Positions 12,801-23,221 of a stretch of 64,000 nucleotides of DNA are shown here, one piece after another. Source of the DNA: Morchella semilibera (Eukaryota; Ascomycota; Pezizomycetes; Pezizales; Morchellaceae); assembly GCA_009192285.1 (NCBI GenBank), contig WBVU01000015.1, positions 372,001 through 436,000 of the forward strand, written 5' to 3'. A program made the translations under genes and the position numbers. The stretch's first letter is position 1. Each line of letters begins with the position of its first letter. The notes below the pieces were generated by a model. The model saw nothing but the letters and a program-made list of their open reading frames with translations. It made no database searches and was not told where the DNA came from.

Positions 12801-15800
12801 TCTCCGGCAGGCTCGCAAACGGATCATTCGGCACGACGTTCTCCGGCGCCTTCCTCTTCTGCAGCCTTATGGCCGTCCCGACCAGCATCGGCCTCGTCCC
12901 CGCCGTGCTGTTTCCAAAGTCCTCCATATCCCCTATGCTGGTAGCCTCCAAGCTGCTTGTAACTTCGTTCACCACCCCTGGTTTCTTACCAAACATATCC
13001 GTCATCTTCTTCTGCTTGAACTTGTCGTCTTTGATATTGATCCTCCTCTGCAGCCAGTCGGGGTGCGCAACCCTCGGTACGGGGTTACGCACCTTCTGGA
13101 GCGCGGCCGGAATGGTGATGAGTTTCTGGATGACGGACCCCAGACGCTCGAGATAGTAGTTCCAGTCCAGGAGTGCCCGCGGGTCCATATCGCTCGGCTC
13201 CTCCTTCAGCCACTTGCGCAGGAAATGGCGCTTGACCGACAGCTCTGCGGAGAAGATGGCAACCGGGATAGCCCTCTCTGTGACCGGAGCATCCCTGGGT
13301 TTCGAACAGATAATGTACTTGCAGTTCAGCCCCTTGTCTTTCACCATCTGCTCTCCCAAGAACTCCGCTAGCCTCTTTGCCGTGGTGATGGACGTTGATT
13401 TCTGAGATCCGTACTCCGCTAGTGTCTTTGTCATGCTCCTATTCTCGCAAATCAGGTCGATGAGCTCCTCATCGGCCAGGGTAGAACCATGCTGGTGAAG
13501 CACGTCCAACCACCTATTCGCGGTCTTTGCAACGGCCTCATAACACTCTGTTAGGGTGGTACCCTCCAGGAAGAACTTGAAAATTTGCGACTGGAAGATC
13601 TTGATTAGCTTCAATTCACCACGCCGCTTGACTTCAAACCCCTTCAGCTCCGCCAAGCTCCCGTCATGGTTGAAGACTGCATAACGTTTCTTCAAATTCT
13701 TATCCTCCTCCTTCGACGTGGGCAAGATCATGGCTCTATACGGCCCGTCTACCTCAAAGAAGATACTGTTCTCGCTATGCGTCTCGTACCTGAAGGTCCT
13801 CGGGTCCTTCAGCTCCTGATACTGATGGTTCGTAAACTTTGCGTGCACCAGGTGGTTCAACATGACACACGGGTACGAGATCGGGAGCTTCTTCCCCCCC
13901 TTCAATGTGAATGCAAAGTTCTCCGGAAACGTGGCGGGCAGGATACACCAAATACCGTCCGTGTCCAACTCCAACGGCCTCCCTATCCGCTCGACCAGGT
14001 CCTTTGCCATCTGGATGATATGTGCGCCTGTAAGACACGTAACACCGGCCATCTCCATCGAGTACCATCGGGACCCCTTCCTCATGACGTATCCGTAAAA
14101 CGAATTGAGAATAACCTTGTGCGCAAGCTGGAGCGAGTCAAACAGGATCACCATTTTCTTCGCCTCATCGATCTCACTTGCCGTCGCGCCTGAAGCTGCT
14201 AGATCATCCGTCTTCCGCTTCCAGACCTTCTGCTGCCCTTTAAAATCGTACCGGCGATCACGGAAGTCCTTCACCGTGTCTACATAGAACGGGTTCTCGC
14301 GCTGGCAGATGATGGCCTCCTTCTCGATCGTCTTACTCTCGTGAATCTTGTGGTAGATCTTTTTCGAGTACTCTTGCAGGCGTTTCTTGATGGCGCTCGC
14401 CTGCTCCTCGCTCGAGAGATCATCCCAGGTCCGCGGCGGCTGCTTCGGGTATCGCGGCGGGAACGTTTGGTTCGAGAGCGTGTTCTTGATCATGTTGTAC
14501 TCGTCGCGCTTTGCGGGGAGGTACTCACCACGCCAGGCCCACGGTAGGCGCCGGTCACAGGTTTTGCCGGGACGGTTGAAGTCGCAGGCGGCGCAATCGG
14601 ACTCTTTGATCATGGAGTCGGGCTGGAGACGGTTGGTGGTCATGATGTTGGGGTACATGGAGGCGACGTCAAGATGGTAGATTGAGGGCCGCTCGTTTCT
14701 GATTGGGACCTCTTTGAGCTGCAGGAGCTTTGATTTAATCTGCTCTTTAATCTGTAGGTGATTTGTAGTTAGTATATGTATTTTTAGGTGGGAATAAAAA
14801 GATCCTGACCTCATCATAATTCGTGATATCCTCCACTTTCTTCTTCTCCTCCACCACGATACTGAAGGTCATGGCAGCATCCAAATCTCGTATTAACTAC
14901 ACCCCATATTAGACCTTAAAGCCACCGAAAGAGTCACTATCGAACAGTAAACTCACATCATCAATAGCCTTCGTATCAATTACGAAATTCACCGGCAGAT
15001 CAGAGCGGAATATGCCACACTCAATAGACTCGACGTGACCGCCCACATACGTCTCTGACTCCAGCAGATGCCCCTCATAGAACGCCTCTTCTGTCTGTTT
15101 ATGTTTATTAGGCAGCACAATATCCTTGAGGTATGCTTGCACCTGGATAACCCGGAAAACATAAGCGAGTGACATGCCATGATCTAGAGCATCCCTGACT
15201 TACCATCAACAACATCTCACACAACGTCCCCGTACCTTTCCTCAGAACGTCATCCGGGCCTAACGGAATAATTGTGCACAGCGAGAAGACGAACGGGTGC
15301 ACGTATTTCATGTAGAGGTAGTACGTTGCCACCGCATCGGAAACCGAATACTCCGCCAGTGTCTGCGGTTTCTCCATCGCGTATCTTCCCACACCTCCAG
15401 TCAGTTCAACCAACCCAAAACGACACAGCAGCAGACCTAGGTAAAAAAACAAACCTCGTCATAAGCTCTGGATCCAACTCATCCGGATCATATCCCAACT
15501 TTGCCGTCGTAACAGCCTTGAGACCCTGACTTCCCTGCGGGAGATACGAATCTCTCTTCACCCACGAGAACGCGTCCATGTGGGCGCAGTAATTGCTCTG
15601 GTACACATCCTCACTGTTCTTCCGGAAGCCAATCTCCGTGTACATATCAATCCCCAACATACTAGCTCTCGCCTCCACAAACGGCCAGTCGAAGAAGTCT
15701 CCGTTGTACGTCACCATCACCGTCGGTTTCGCCTCCTTGATGTGCTCAAAGAAGCGCTCAATCACTGCCTTCTCGTCGGGCTCGTTAAAGATGATGAACG

Positions 15801-17131
15801 GGCCCTCGTATTCCGGGCGTGGCGTGTACTCAAAGTCCTCGATGTCCTGCGAGACGATTTCCCGGTTTGTGATGAGGAAGCCCTGGCCCTCAATCATGTA
15901 CGATATCATCATGATCTGGTCAATCAGCGCATCGGGGAATTTCAGGGGGAGTTTTGTGGTTTCGATATCGTAGGCCATGACCACGGGCTCCGCACGTTTT
16001 AGACGGTCCTCTATGAGGGAGAGTGTGATTGTCCCGTGCTTTGCTTCGACGTTGTACCAGCGCCCCACACGGATATCTGTAGCCCGTTCGTGTTAAGATG
16101 TTTCTCGGCATGAAGGTTAAGTATCTTACTGAGGTCGATAGCTACACGGACATGGTACGGAACGTCATACTCTCGGATGTCGATAATGTAGTCACAAGCC
16201 TCTACCATCGCGGTCGATTTCCGGTCTGCGCCGTCGTCGATGAAATCAAAGCCGGCCCCCGCACTTCATGAAAGATGATTAGCACACACATAATGGGCCC
16301 GGTGAGAGAGGGGGAGCAAACCTGACAACCTCCCTATAAGCATCCATGGCATCAACATTTTTCTTGTTCTTCTCCGCTATGGGCAAAAGAATCTTCCGCA
16401 CAGAAAGCAATTCCGACACATTGTTAAATTCCAACTTTATGAATGTCCGCCGGTATCCCACCAGATGGTTTGGCATTTGTAGGTCTTCCTTCAATATTCG
16501 CGACATCTTTTTGATGACACCCTCGCACTTCCGACGCAGCCATTCCTCGGCCTCTCCCTCAAAACCAAGCTATTGACACCACCGGCACACAGCATCAGCA
16601 TTTATCCCACAACCCAAACAGGGACTTTTTTTTTCAGCCACCATACCTTTGTCGCGATCAAGAAATACGGATCATACACAACCGTTGCCTTAAACGACCC
16701 TCCAAAATCGTCCAAAAAATAATAATCCATCGCCGCCCTCCCGCCGACCACCTGTTCGTCCTCCAACGCCGTCTAGCACACAACACACCAAATTAGCCCT
16801 CTCCCCAGCACCTCCGGCCACAATTGGCAAAAAGAAGGAAGGAAGGAAGAAAACTCACTGCATGCATATTGATCAACCATCCAATCTTCCTCGACCCAGA
16901 CTCGAAGCGCTCAAAGCCCATCCGGTCATCAATCTCGCTGGCCAGCCTCGTATTCTCAAACTTCTCCTCCACCGACGTCCCGTCCGTAGCTAGCAGCGAC
17001 TTTGCCTCGATCGTCCTGTTCCTCCTGTACCGCCCGCCCGATCTTGCACCGGAGCCGGAGCCGGAACCGAATTCGCTGCCCTGCGAGCCACCGCGGCCCC
17101 GGAAGCCCGTTCCCCGTGGTCGTGAAGCCAT
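9898..17131 (-). CDS. POL2: DNA polymerase epsilon catalytic subunit
   Basis: Leading-strand replicative polymerase and proofreading exonuclease of the nuclear replisome. Nine exons on the minus strand close in frame: 17131-16859, 16772-16647, 16569-16322, 16263-16130, 16076-15455, 15384-15204, 15142-14957, 14896-14810, 14751-9898 (2236 aa, usual family size). Exonuclease motifs: DIE (D297, E299), NGDFFDWPF (D390) and [10 protein letters not shown] (D484). Polymerase motifs: [11 protein letters not shown] (D647, M651); [26 protein letters not shown], the usual Pol epsilon form. The inactive second polymerase-like half follows. The C-terminus has two Cys clusters: CSSC with CLFCG, then CGKC with CAC, the zinc modules that hold the B subunit. 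All motif residues are intact, so both polymerase and proofreading look functional. All eight introns lie in the first 30% of the coding region. Start chosen at the Gly/Arg-rich N-terminus typical of fungal Pol2. Confidence 0.97.
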
Positions 17132-18689
17132 CGATTATAGCGGGTTGAATGAAGGGGGGAGAGAGAGGGGAGGGGGTGTGTGTGGATGCGCAGACGGCGG
17201 CAGCAGTAATAGTGTATAAATATATAATAAATTGTATATGTGTGCGTATTAACTATAGGTCAAACCTGTAGTAAAAAAAAAAGGGGAGAATCGTAGAGCA
17301 ATAGTCGTGAGGATTGTGGGTTTAGTTCCAAAACCCACCGGGGTTGTTAAAGGTGAAGCTTGCTGGCCCTTCAAGGTTGTCGCGTCTGTAAAATGTTGTG
17401 GGTTAGGGTTTTATTGACAGCGCGACGGCGGAAAATTAAAGGTCGCGCGAGCCCCTTGCCAAGAGTTTGACGCGCCCCCCCCCCTGAAATGCCAAGACGA
17501 TTTTCACTTTAGACCCGTGATCAGCCGGCGTGAAAAAATTAACATGTAACACGTCCGAATAGGGGAATAATGCCTTAAGCTGCTGAACACGACCTCCCCC
17601 ACATAATAGAGGGTCAGGATTTGTATGGGGGGGTCAGTTATTTGATGAGATAACAAGATCTGTTAAGCCGCCAATGCGTTGCTTTTTTACTGGGGTCAGG
17701 ACATCATTTACTAACAGCTCAAGGAATACATAGGGCTAGCAAGATATAGGAACTGGCAAAGGGAACAAGCACGGTAATAACCACAACCCTGTTCTTTTCT
17801 GCATACATGCCATGGCATGGCGTATATACCTGCGGGGAGGGGGGGCACAAATCCATAAGATTAACAGAGGGGATACATGTAGTCGAAAGAAAGTGATTCC
17901 TATCTCCTGGGCTATAAAATACAGGGTGGCTCAATCTGTACCTTATAATATACTACAACATCATTCGATATCTATCTGACTGCAGACAGAGTAACCAGGA
18001 CTGTAAATCACACATTATCACTCGACTGCCCTCTTACCGCCCACAGTTTGGTTCGACTACCAATTTAACAATCCTTCCATACGCTCTGCCGGATTGGTGA
18101 TAGTGGTGAGCCTGTGCAGGTGCCTTTCTTCTACGCATTGACATTGTTCGAGTCACAAGGAATCACTCGCACCACCACACCGAAACACAAAAACGGTAGA
18201 CCACATTGATTGGAAGACACCAACAGCGCAAAAGAGAGATGAGAACTGAGTGAGTGGGGAATATCGGGTTATCTCTAAACCAGCATCCCCCCCCCCCCAA
18301 AAAAAAAAGGGGGAAAGAAAAAAAAAGACATAATAAATCTTCCGGCCCTCACTACGCTTCCCACGATCACTCGGCACAATCAATCACTCGGCCCAGAGAA
18401 CCACAACAATCTAATTATAACTACATATACAAATCACATCCTATAAAAACCCCAGATTCCTCACAACCAAATCCTCACCTCCACTCACCCCCGCCAAGCC
18501 AATTCACCCCATCTATCACTCGCCCTTTCCGGCTTACATAACCCACCTCTACCGACCCCCCAAGCCCCATGACGCCATTACCTCACTCCCCACCACCAAA
18601 GGCAGCAAAATACTCCGGGCCCGTCCATCCCACGCAAACCACCTACGCATCCCGCCTCCCCCGCCTTCCCCCCCCCCCACGACACAAGC
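17132..18689. other. divergent promoter region between POL2 and COX20
   Basis: No gene is supported in this 1.56 kb. It holds A/C/G homopolymers (17272-17281, 17477-17484, 18288-18308), TATAAA-like stretches near 17216-17230 and a GACGCGCC element at 17469-17476. The 300 bases before COX20 are strongly pyrimidine/A-rich with CCACC and TCAC repeats, a typical fungal 5' leader. Confidence 0.5.
17466..17476. promoter_or_regulatory. possible MBF/E2F-like site upstream of POL2
   Basis: TTTGACGCGCC resembles the MluI-box/E2F-type core (ACGCG) that drives G1/S expression of replication genes in fungi. It lies about 335 bp upstream of the POL2 start codon. It is a single short match found by eye, so this is suggestive only. 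Confidence 0.25.
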
Positions 18690-19413
18690 ATGGCCGAAGA
18701 CGCGCGCGAAGTCGCCGAAACCTCCCGCGAAGCCGAGAGCACACTCCCGCCCCGGCCCAAAAAACCGTACACCCCCCGGCCCCAGCTCCCCACCGACGGC
18801 GGCAGCCCAAACGCAAACGAATATGCCTCCGCCGCCGCCGCCTCCGCCGCCACCACCACCACCGCCACGGCGCAGCATCACGCCACCCTCACCGACGCCG
18901 TAAAGTCAATCTCCCTCGACGACTTCCGCAACGTCCACATGCAGCCCTGCGTGCGCAACTCGCTGCTCTACGGAATTGCCACGGGCTTTGCGTTTGGTGG
19001 GCTGCGACTTGTCCTCGGAGGTACTCCCACTCCCCCCCACTTCCCCCCCCCCCCCACCACCACCACGCGGACAAAACCGCCGCGTACAACCCAACAACAA
19101 CAACAACAAAGTAGCTAACCCAAAGAAAAAAAAAACGTACGGCAACACAGCCTCCGTCCCCCGCGCTGCCAATTGGGCCGCCGGAACCTTCGCCGGCTCC
19201 TCGGCGCTCACCTACGAGTTCTGCCAGTACCGGCGGCACCGGGAGAAGGCGGGCATGCAGCGTGCCATAGAGATCATTGACCGCCGCAAGGCCGAGCGCG
19301 AGAAGCAGATGGCCGAGAAGAAGGAGAAGCTGCGTCTGGAGCGCGAGGAGAAGGCGCGGGCTGAGGAGGCGGCCAGGATCGCCGCGATGAGGCCATGGTA
19401 TAAGTTCTGGTGA
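18690..19413 (+). CDS. COX20: cytochrome c oxidase assembly protein Cox20
   Basis: Inner-mitochondrial-membrane chaperone that binds newly made Cox2 during complex IV assembly. Two exons, 18690-19020 and 19151-19413, join in phase 1 to give 197 aa. The first 70 or so residues are low complexity (Pro, Ala, Thr). The conserved core begins at SLDDF. Two membrane segments follow, one before the intron (SLLYGIATGFAFGGLRLVLGG, one residue trimmed here to GLRLVLG) and one after it (NWAAGTFAGSSALTYEF). The C-terminus is a highly charged helix rich in Glu/Lys/Arg that ends RPWYKFW. The two-helix hairpin with the PRAANWA junction is the Cox20 signature. It is divergent from POL2 and convergent with the next gene. 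Confidence 0.88.
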
Positions 19414-20110
19414 GCCCAGCCCCCCATGTAAGGGTTTTGGGAGGTGTAAATACTTTTTTTTTCCTTTTCCTTTTCTTTATATATTAATACTGGCCGAGGT
19501 CGTCGTCCTTGCCGTACTGTACCTGCTTGTGGTGGTTATCCATTCTATTGTATCGAGACTTGCATTTTATCTTATCCTGCGTAGTAAAGGGTGCCGTGGC
19601 TGGCTGACTGGCTGTAATCTGTAATCTGTAATGGTGATGAGGGCATATAAAGTACATGTAATCATCGACTTTTTTTTCCCTTAATGAATATCCGAGTCCA
19701 ATAAATACATCTTGTAGTGTAAGTTTATACGTATAAAGGCCGAAAAGAGGGCAATAAAGCAAAAAAAAAAAACAATAAATAAATAAATAAATAAAAAGTA
19801 GCAGATGAGCCCCCCATCCCATACCGGTATACTAACCGCCCAAAGGAAAACAAACCAGCCCGCATGATATTGACCACAGCAGGAAGAAACTCAAGATCTC
19901 AAACAACGCCAGCCAGTCCTGACAGCCAAAACCTCAAACCTCAGAACCTCAAAACCTCAAAAAGAAAAAAGGAAAATGAAACGAAAAGAAATACACATCG
20001 GTCACCTACTAATCATTGAACTCTGTGTGATGGTGGTGGTGGTATATAAACACATATATAACTTACTCCCGTCCACACCACCAAAGCTCAACTCCAGGGC
20101 CGGGTCCTAC
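19414..20110. other. intergenic, convergent 3' ends
   Basis: This 0.7 kb separates the COX20 stop and the stop of the next minus-strand gene. It contains T-runs (19454-19461), (AAAT)n around 19774-19795 and tandem CTCAAAACCTCA-type repeats near 19930-19960. No gene is seen. Confidence 0.5.
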
Positions 20111-21318
20111 CTACTCCATATCAATCTTAAATTGTACCGTCTTCCTCGCACTCCTCCCGCGCTCTTCCACACCCCCTCCGCCCCCTCCGCCTCTCTCTCC
20201 CCCATCCCCGCCATCATTCCCGCCCTCCTCTTCCTCCCCTTCCCCCTTTCCCCCACCCCTCTCCGGAAAGTTCCTCTTCCACCGCCTCGACTCCCGTGCC
20301 TCCTTGGATATCCTGGCCTTATACTCCTTGATCTGCCCACCACCCTTATCAGCCTCCCCGCACTCAGGGTACCACCACTACCGGGACCGTGACCACCACT
20401 ACTATCACGACCACCACAGTCCGTACAGAACGCACATACCTGCTGCATCCGCTTCTGCGACCTGACATATCGCTGCGTAGGCGTCGGGCGGTACCCAATG
20501 CCGCGTTGCTGCTGCTGCTGCTCCATGTCTGAATCCACGTCCTCGCTCTCGCTCTCGGCCGAGTCTGTATCCATTCTCGAGAGCGGCGGTGAGCGTAGAC
20601 GTGCCCGTTTTGTACTGCTACTGCTGCTGCTGTTATTACTGCTGTGGCCGCTGCTATGGCTACGGTTACGGGTGTCCTCCATCTCGTCGTCGTCGCCTAC
20701 AGACATGGCCTCTGTATTTAAAGGTGGTTCGTCCACCCGCACCCATTCCGCCGCGCCCCCATCCCCGCCTTTCGGCTCTCCCGGCGGCCGCTCACCGTCG
20801 TAATCACCGTCTCCGTCTCCACCACCGTTCCCGCAGCCGCCGCTCATCACCGCCTCGGTACCCAATTCCCCCACCTCTCCCACCTCCGCCGTTGCCGCCA
20901 TAGCGCTAGTGCTAGCTGTAGCTGTAGCTACAATCCTCATCTTTCTTATCGGCCTCCTTGCGACCTGCACCGCCCCGCCCTCCCTACCCGCCCCTTTAAA
21001 CACGGCCAGACTCAATTCCTCCAGCTGCCTCGCCAGCCCCGCGCCCGCCACCACGCCATCCCTATCATCGTCATCGTACCGCCAAGGTGCGTCTGGGGCC
21101 TCGTCGCGCTTGCGCTTCAGTGGTGAGAGATAGCTTGTGGTGGCGGTGGCGGTGCTTATTGTTGGCACCCTCGGCGATGGAGGAGTGGGATGGGCGGGGG
21201 TGGGGGTGGTGGTAGATGGGGTGGGGGAGGGGGTGGTGTGAATATTGGGGGCATATTGAGCCGCTGTAATGTACGGCGGCGGCGGTCGGGCTTCGGCGTC
21301 AGTACGATTACTGCTCAT
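20111..21318 (-). CDS. unrecognised low-complexity fungal protein
   Basis: Two exons, 21318-20440 and 20332-20111, with a phase-0 GT-AG intron give 366 aa. I do not recognise the family. The N-terminal half is Pro/Ser/Thr-rich with a short SPLKRKRDE basic motif, then a patch RQLEELSLAVFKG. Next come Gly/Asp-rich and Ser/Asn-rich runs, a run of five Gln, and a charged segment RYVRSQKRMQQ that continues across the intron into IKEYKARISKEARESRRW. After a Gly/Glu-rich spacer the protein ends RKTVQFKIDME. Splicing is supported because it joins two charged helical segments and because reading through the donor gives a Gly/Ser/Arg-rich tail with no such pattern. No membrane segment or signal peptide. 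Nuclear localisation is only a guess from the basic clusters. Confidence 0.6.
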
Positions 21319-21775
21319 AGTCGAGCTACTTGGCGGGCTGTCGGGTGGTCTGGCGGGCTGTTTAACCTGCTTGACAGGCTGATAGCAGGCGGACGGGGCA
21401 CAAACAAGCTATCTATAGCTATAAGCAATGAGTCAGAAGAAGAACAAAAAGGGGAGGAAGGAAGGGAAAACTACCACTCCGTCAGATCATGTCATATCGC
21501 GGACACCAAACAGCAGCAACAACAAGGGGACACTCAGGACAACCAGAGGAAGAAATTGGTGTTCCTCTTGCTGTTATTGCTGTTGAAGTTGTTGAGGTAA
21601 GTAAGTAGATAGATCAGGTAGAGGGAGAGCGAGAGGGAGAGAGGGGGGGGGGGGAGGGAGAGAGATAGGATGTAGATAGATAAAGAGGTAATGATGTTGG
21701 GATTGACCATCGAAACAGGGCATGATCTTCGCTTCACGGCTATTTGCTTATGTGTTGTTCCTCACAGCCAGAAAG

Positions 21776-21969
21776 GAGAGAGAGAGAGAGAGAGAGTAGA
21801 AGAGAGCAAACAAACACACGCTGCCTGAAACTTCCATGGAGAAGAGTAACAATCCACAGTCACAGCATATAAGAAGTATGTAGTTGGTAGCTGCATTGTA
21901 TTTAACTACCACAGACAGGCGGGCAGACAGAGAGACAGAGAGACAGAGAGACAGCGAGACAGACAGGCA
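21776..21969. repeat. GA microsatellite and GACAGA minisatellite
   Basis: An AG dinucleotide run spans about 21776-21798. Tandem GACAGAGA units span about 21922-21965. They are 120 bp apart, in the non-coding region upstream of the 366-aa gene. Confidence 0.7.
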
Positions 21970-22445
21970 GCGATCCACAAAGCAGCCAATCTTCCATAAG
22001 TAGGTATGATTATACTCTAAACAGAGTTACCTACATTCTCCATACGTGCGGAAGTGCAAGCATCCACCCGCTTCCGAACCCTTGTGGAGATCGTTTGAGA
22101 ATCTGCCGTCTGTCGCTTGGCGGTTCTGTTGGCATCGAGTGGTATGTTGTAGAGGTACCGTTAAGTCTCGAAATAAAAGCGAACAGTGCAAGCAACCAAT
22201 CACCCGGCTTAGATTTGACCCTTTGAACCCTCCCGGGCTGTTCTTTGGTAGAGTACATGTAAGTAGGTACTGCATGTATGTATTGTACTTAGGTACCTAC
22301 TTTAATGTAACTATATTGGCCCTTAATTATAAGACCACCCACAGCCTCTCAACGCATGATGGTGGTAACCTCCTTTGCTGATTTGCATGCCCTTATACAG
22401 TTTCTTCCTTCAAGGGCCAACAGGCTCTGTACGATACATGTACTT

Positions 22446-22466
22446 GGGTAGGGGTAGGGGTAGGGT
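22446..22466 (+). repeat. short telomere-like GGGTA/GGGGTA tract
   Basis: Four consecutive G-runs of three or four separated by TA. Each G-run is long enough for a quadruplex. It resembles, but is not identical to, the fungal telomere unit TTAGGG. Confidence 0.6.
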
Positions 22467-23221
22467 GCGGGAGTCACCACTCAGTTACATGTGAGACGTT
22501 CTAAAAAGCTCGTAGGGTATGCTCACATCTACTCGGGATTGGGGCGGGCGAGTGCAATTTAATGGACAAAGGAGGTTGAATGTTTTCATATTATACATTC
22601 ACCCAAATCTCAACTACCACTTTATTCCAAAATATATCACCCAAGGCCCATTCTGTCTTTACCGTCACAATACTCGCTAATTAAAGGAAGAAAGAGAAAG
22701 AAAAAGAAAAAAAGTGATACGATTACCCGCGGTCCATCCTATCAGATACCATCCCTTTCAGTAAACACCAAAGAAAAGCAAGGAAAGGAAAGATAATATG
22801 AATCTTGTTTAAATACCCCTCATGTCAATCTAAAGATCGATCTAGAGATAAAAAACCCGTGCAGAGCGATCATATCTTCCTCTCCCCACAAACCCACATA
22901 CATACGAAAAATGATAACATAAGAAAATGCCCCACGCACACCAAACACGCCCTCGCAAATAGGTATAAATAAGCCTAGACCGCCGTAACTCAACCACCCC
23001 GCCCTTCAAACCTGGAGCAAACACCTTTACCTTTCAAGAATTACACAAAAAGGAGCCCACTCTAAACCAGAAAAACTCATAGAAAAATGGATTCGAGAAT
23101 CGGGAGAGATGAAGGAAGACTAACTGCTATAGGTCAAGAATGGAGAAAGAAAAAAATACATGCTAAACTTTTGACCACGCATCCCACAGACCCTATAGAA
23201 AATCTAGTAACCCGCCCAAAA

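Larger units (their letters stand above)
21319..23221. other. intergenic region, 1.9 kb, simple-sequence rich
   Basis: No gene is supported. It holds GA-dinucleotide and GACAGA repeats (21775-21965), a telomere-like GGGGTA repeat (22446-22466), TACATGTA-type palindromes (22253-22262, 22436-22443) and A/G-rich tracts near 22685-22715. Confidence 0.5.

Noticed and set aside
10100-14680. Numerous plus-strand frames of 100-218 codons opposite POL2
   Set aside because: They are antisense shadows of a single highly conserved 4.85-kb coding exon whose protein sequence is clearly Pol epsilon.
18569-19114. 181-codon frame overlapping COX20
   Set aside because: It overlaps the conserved COX20 exon in another frame and consists of Pro/Arg/His low complexity produced by C-rich DNA.
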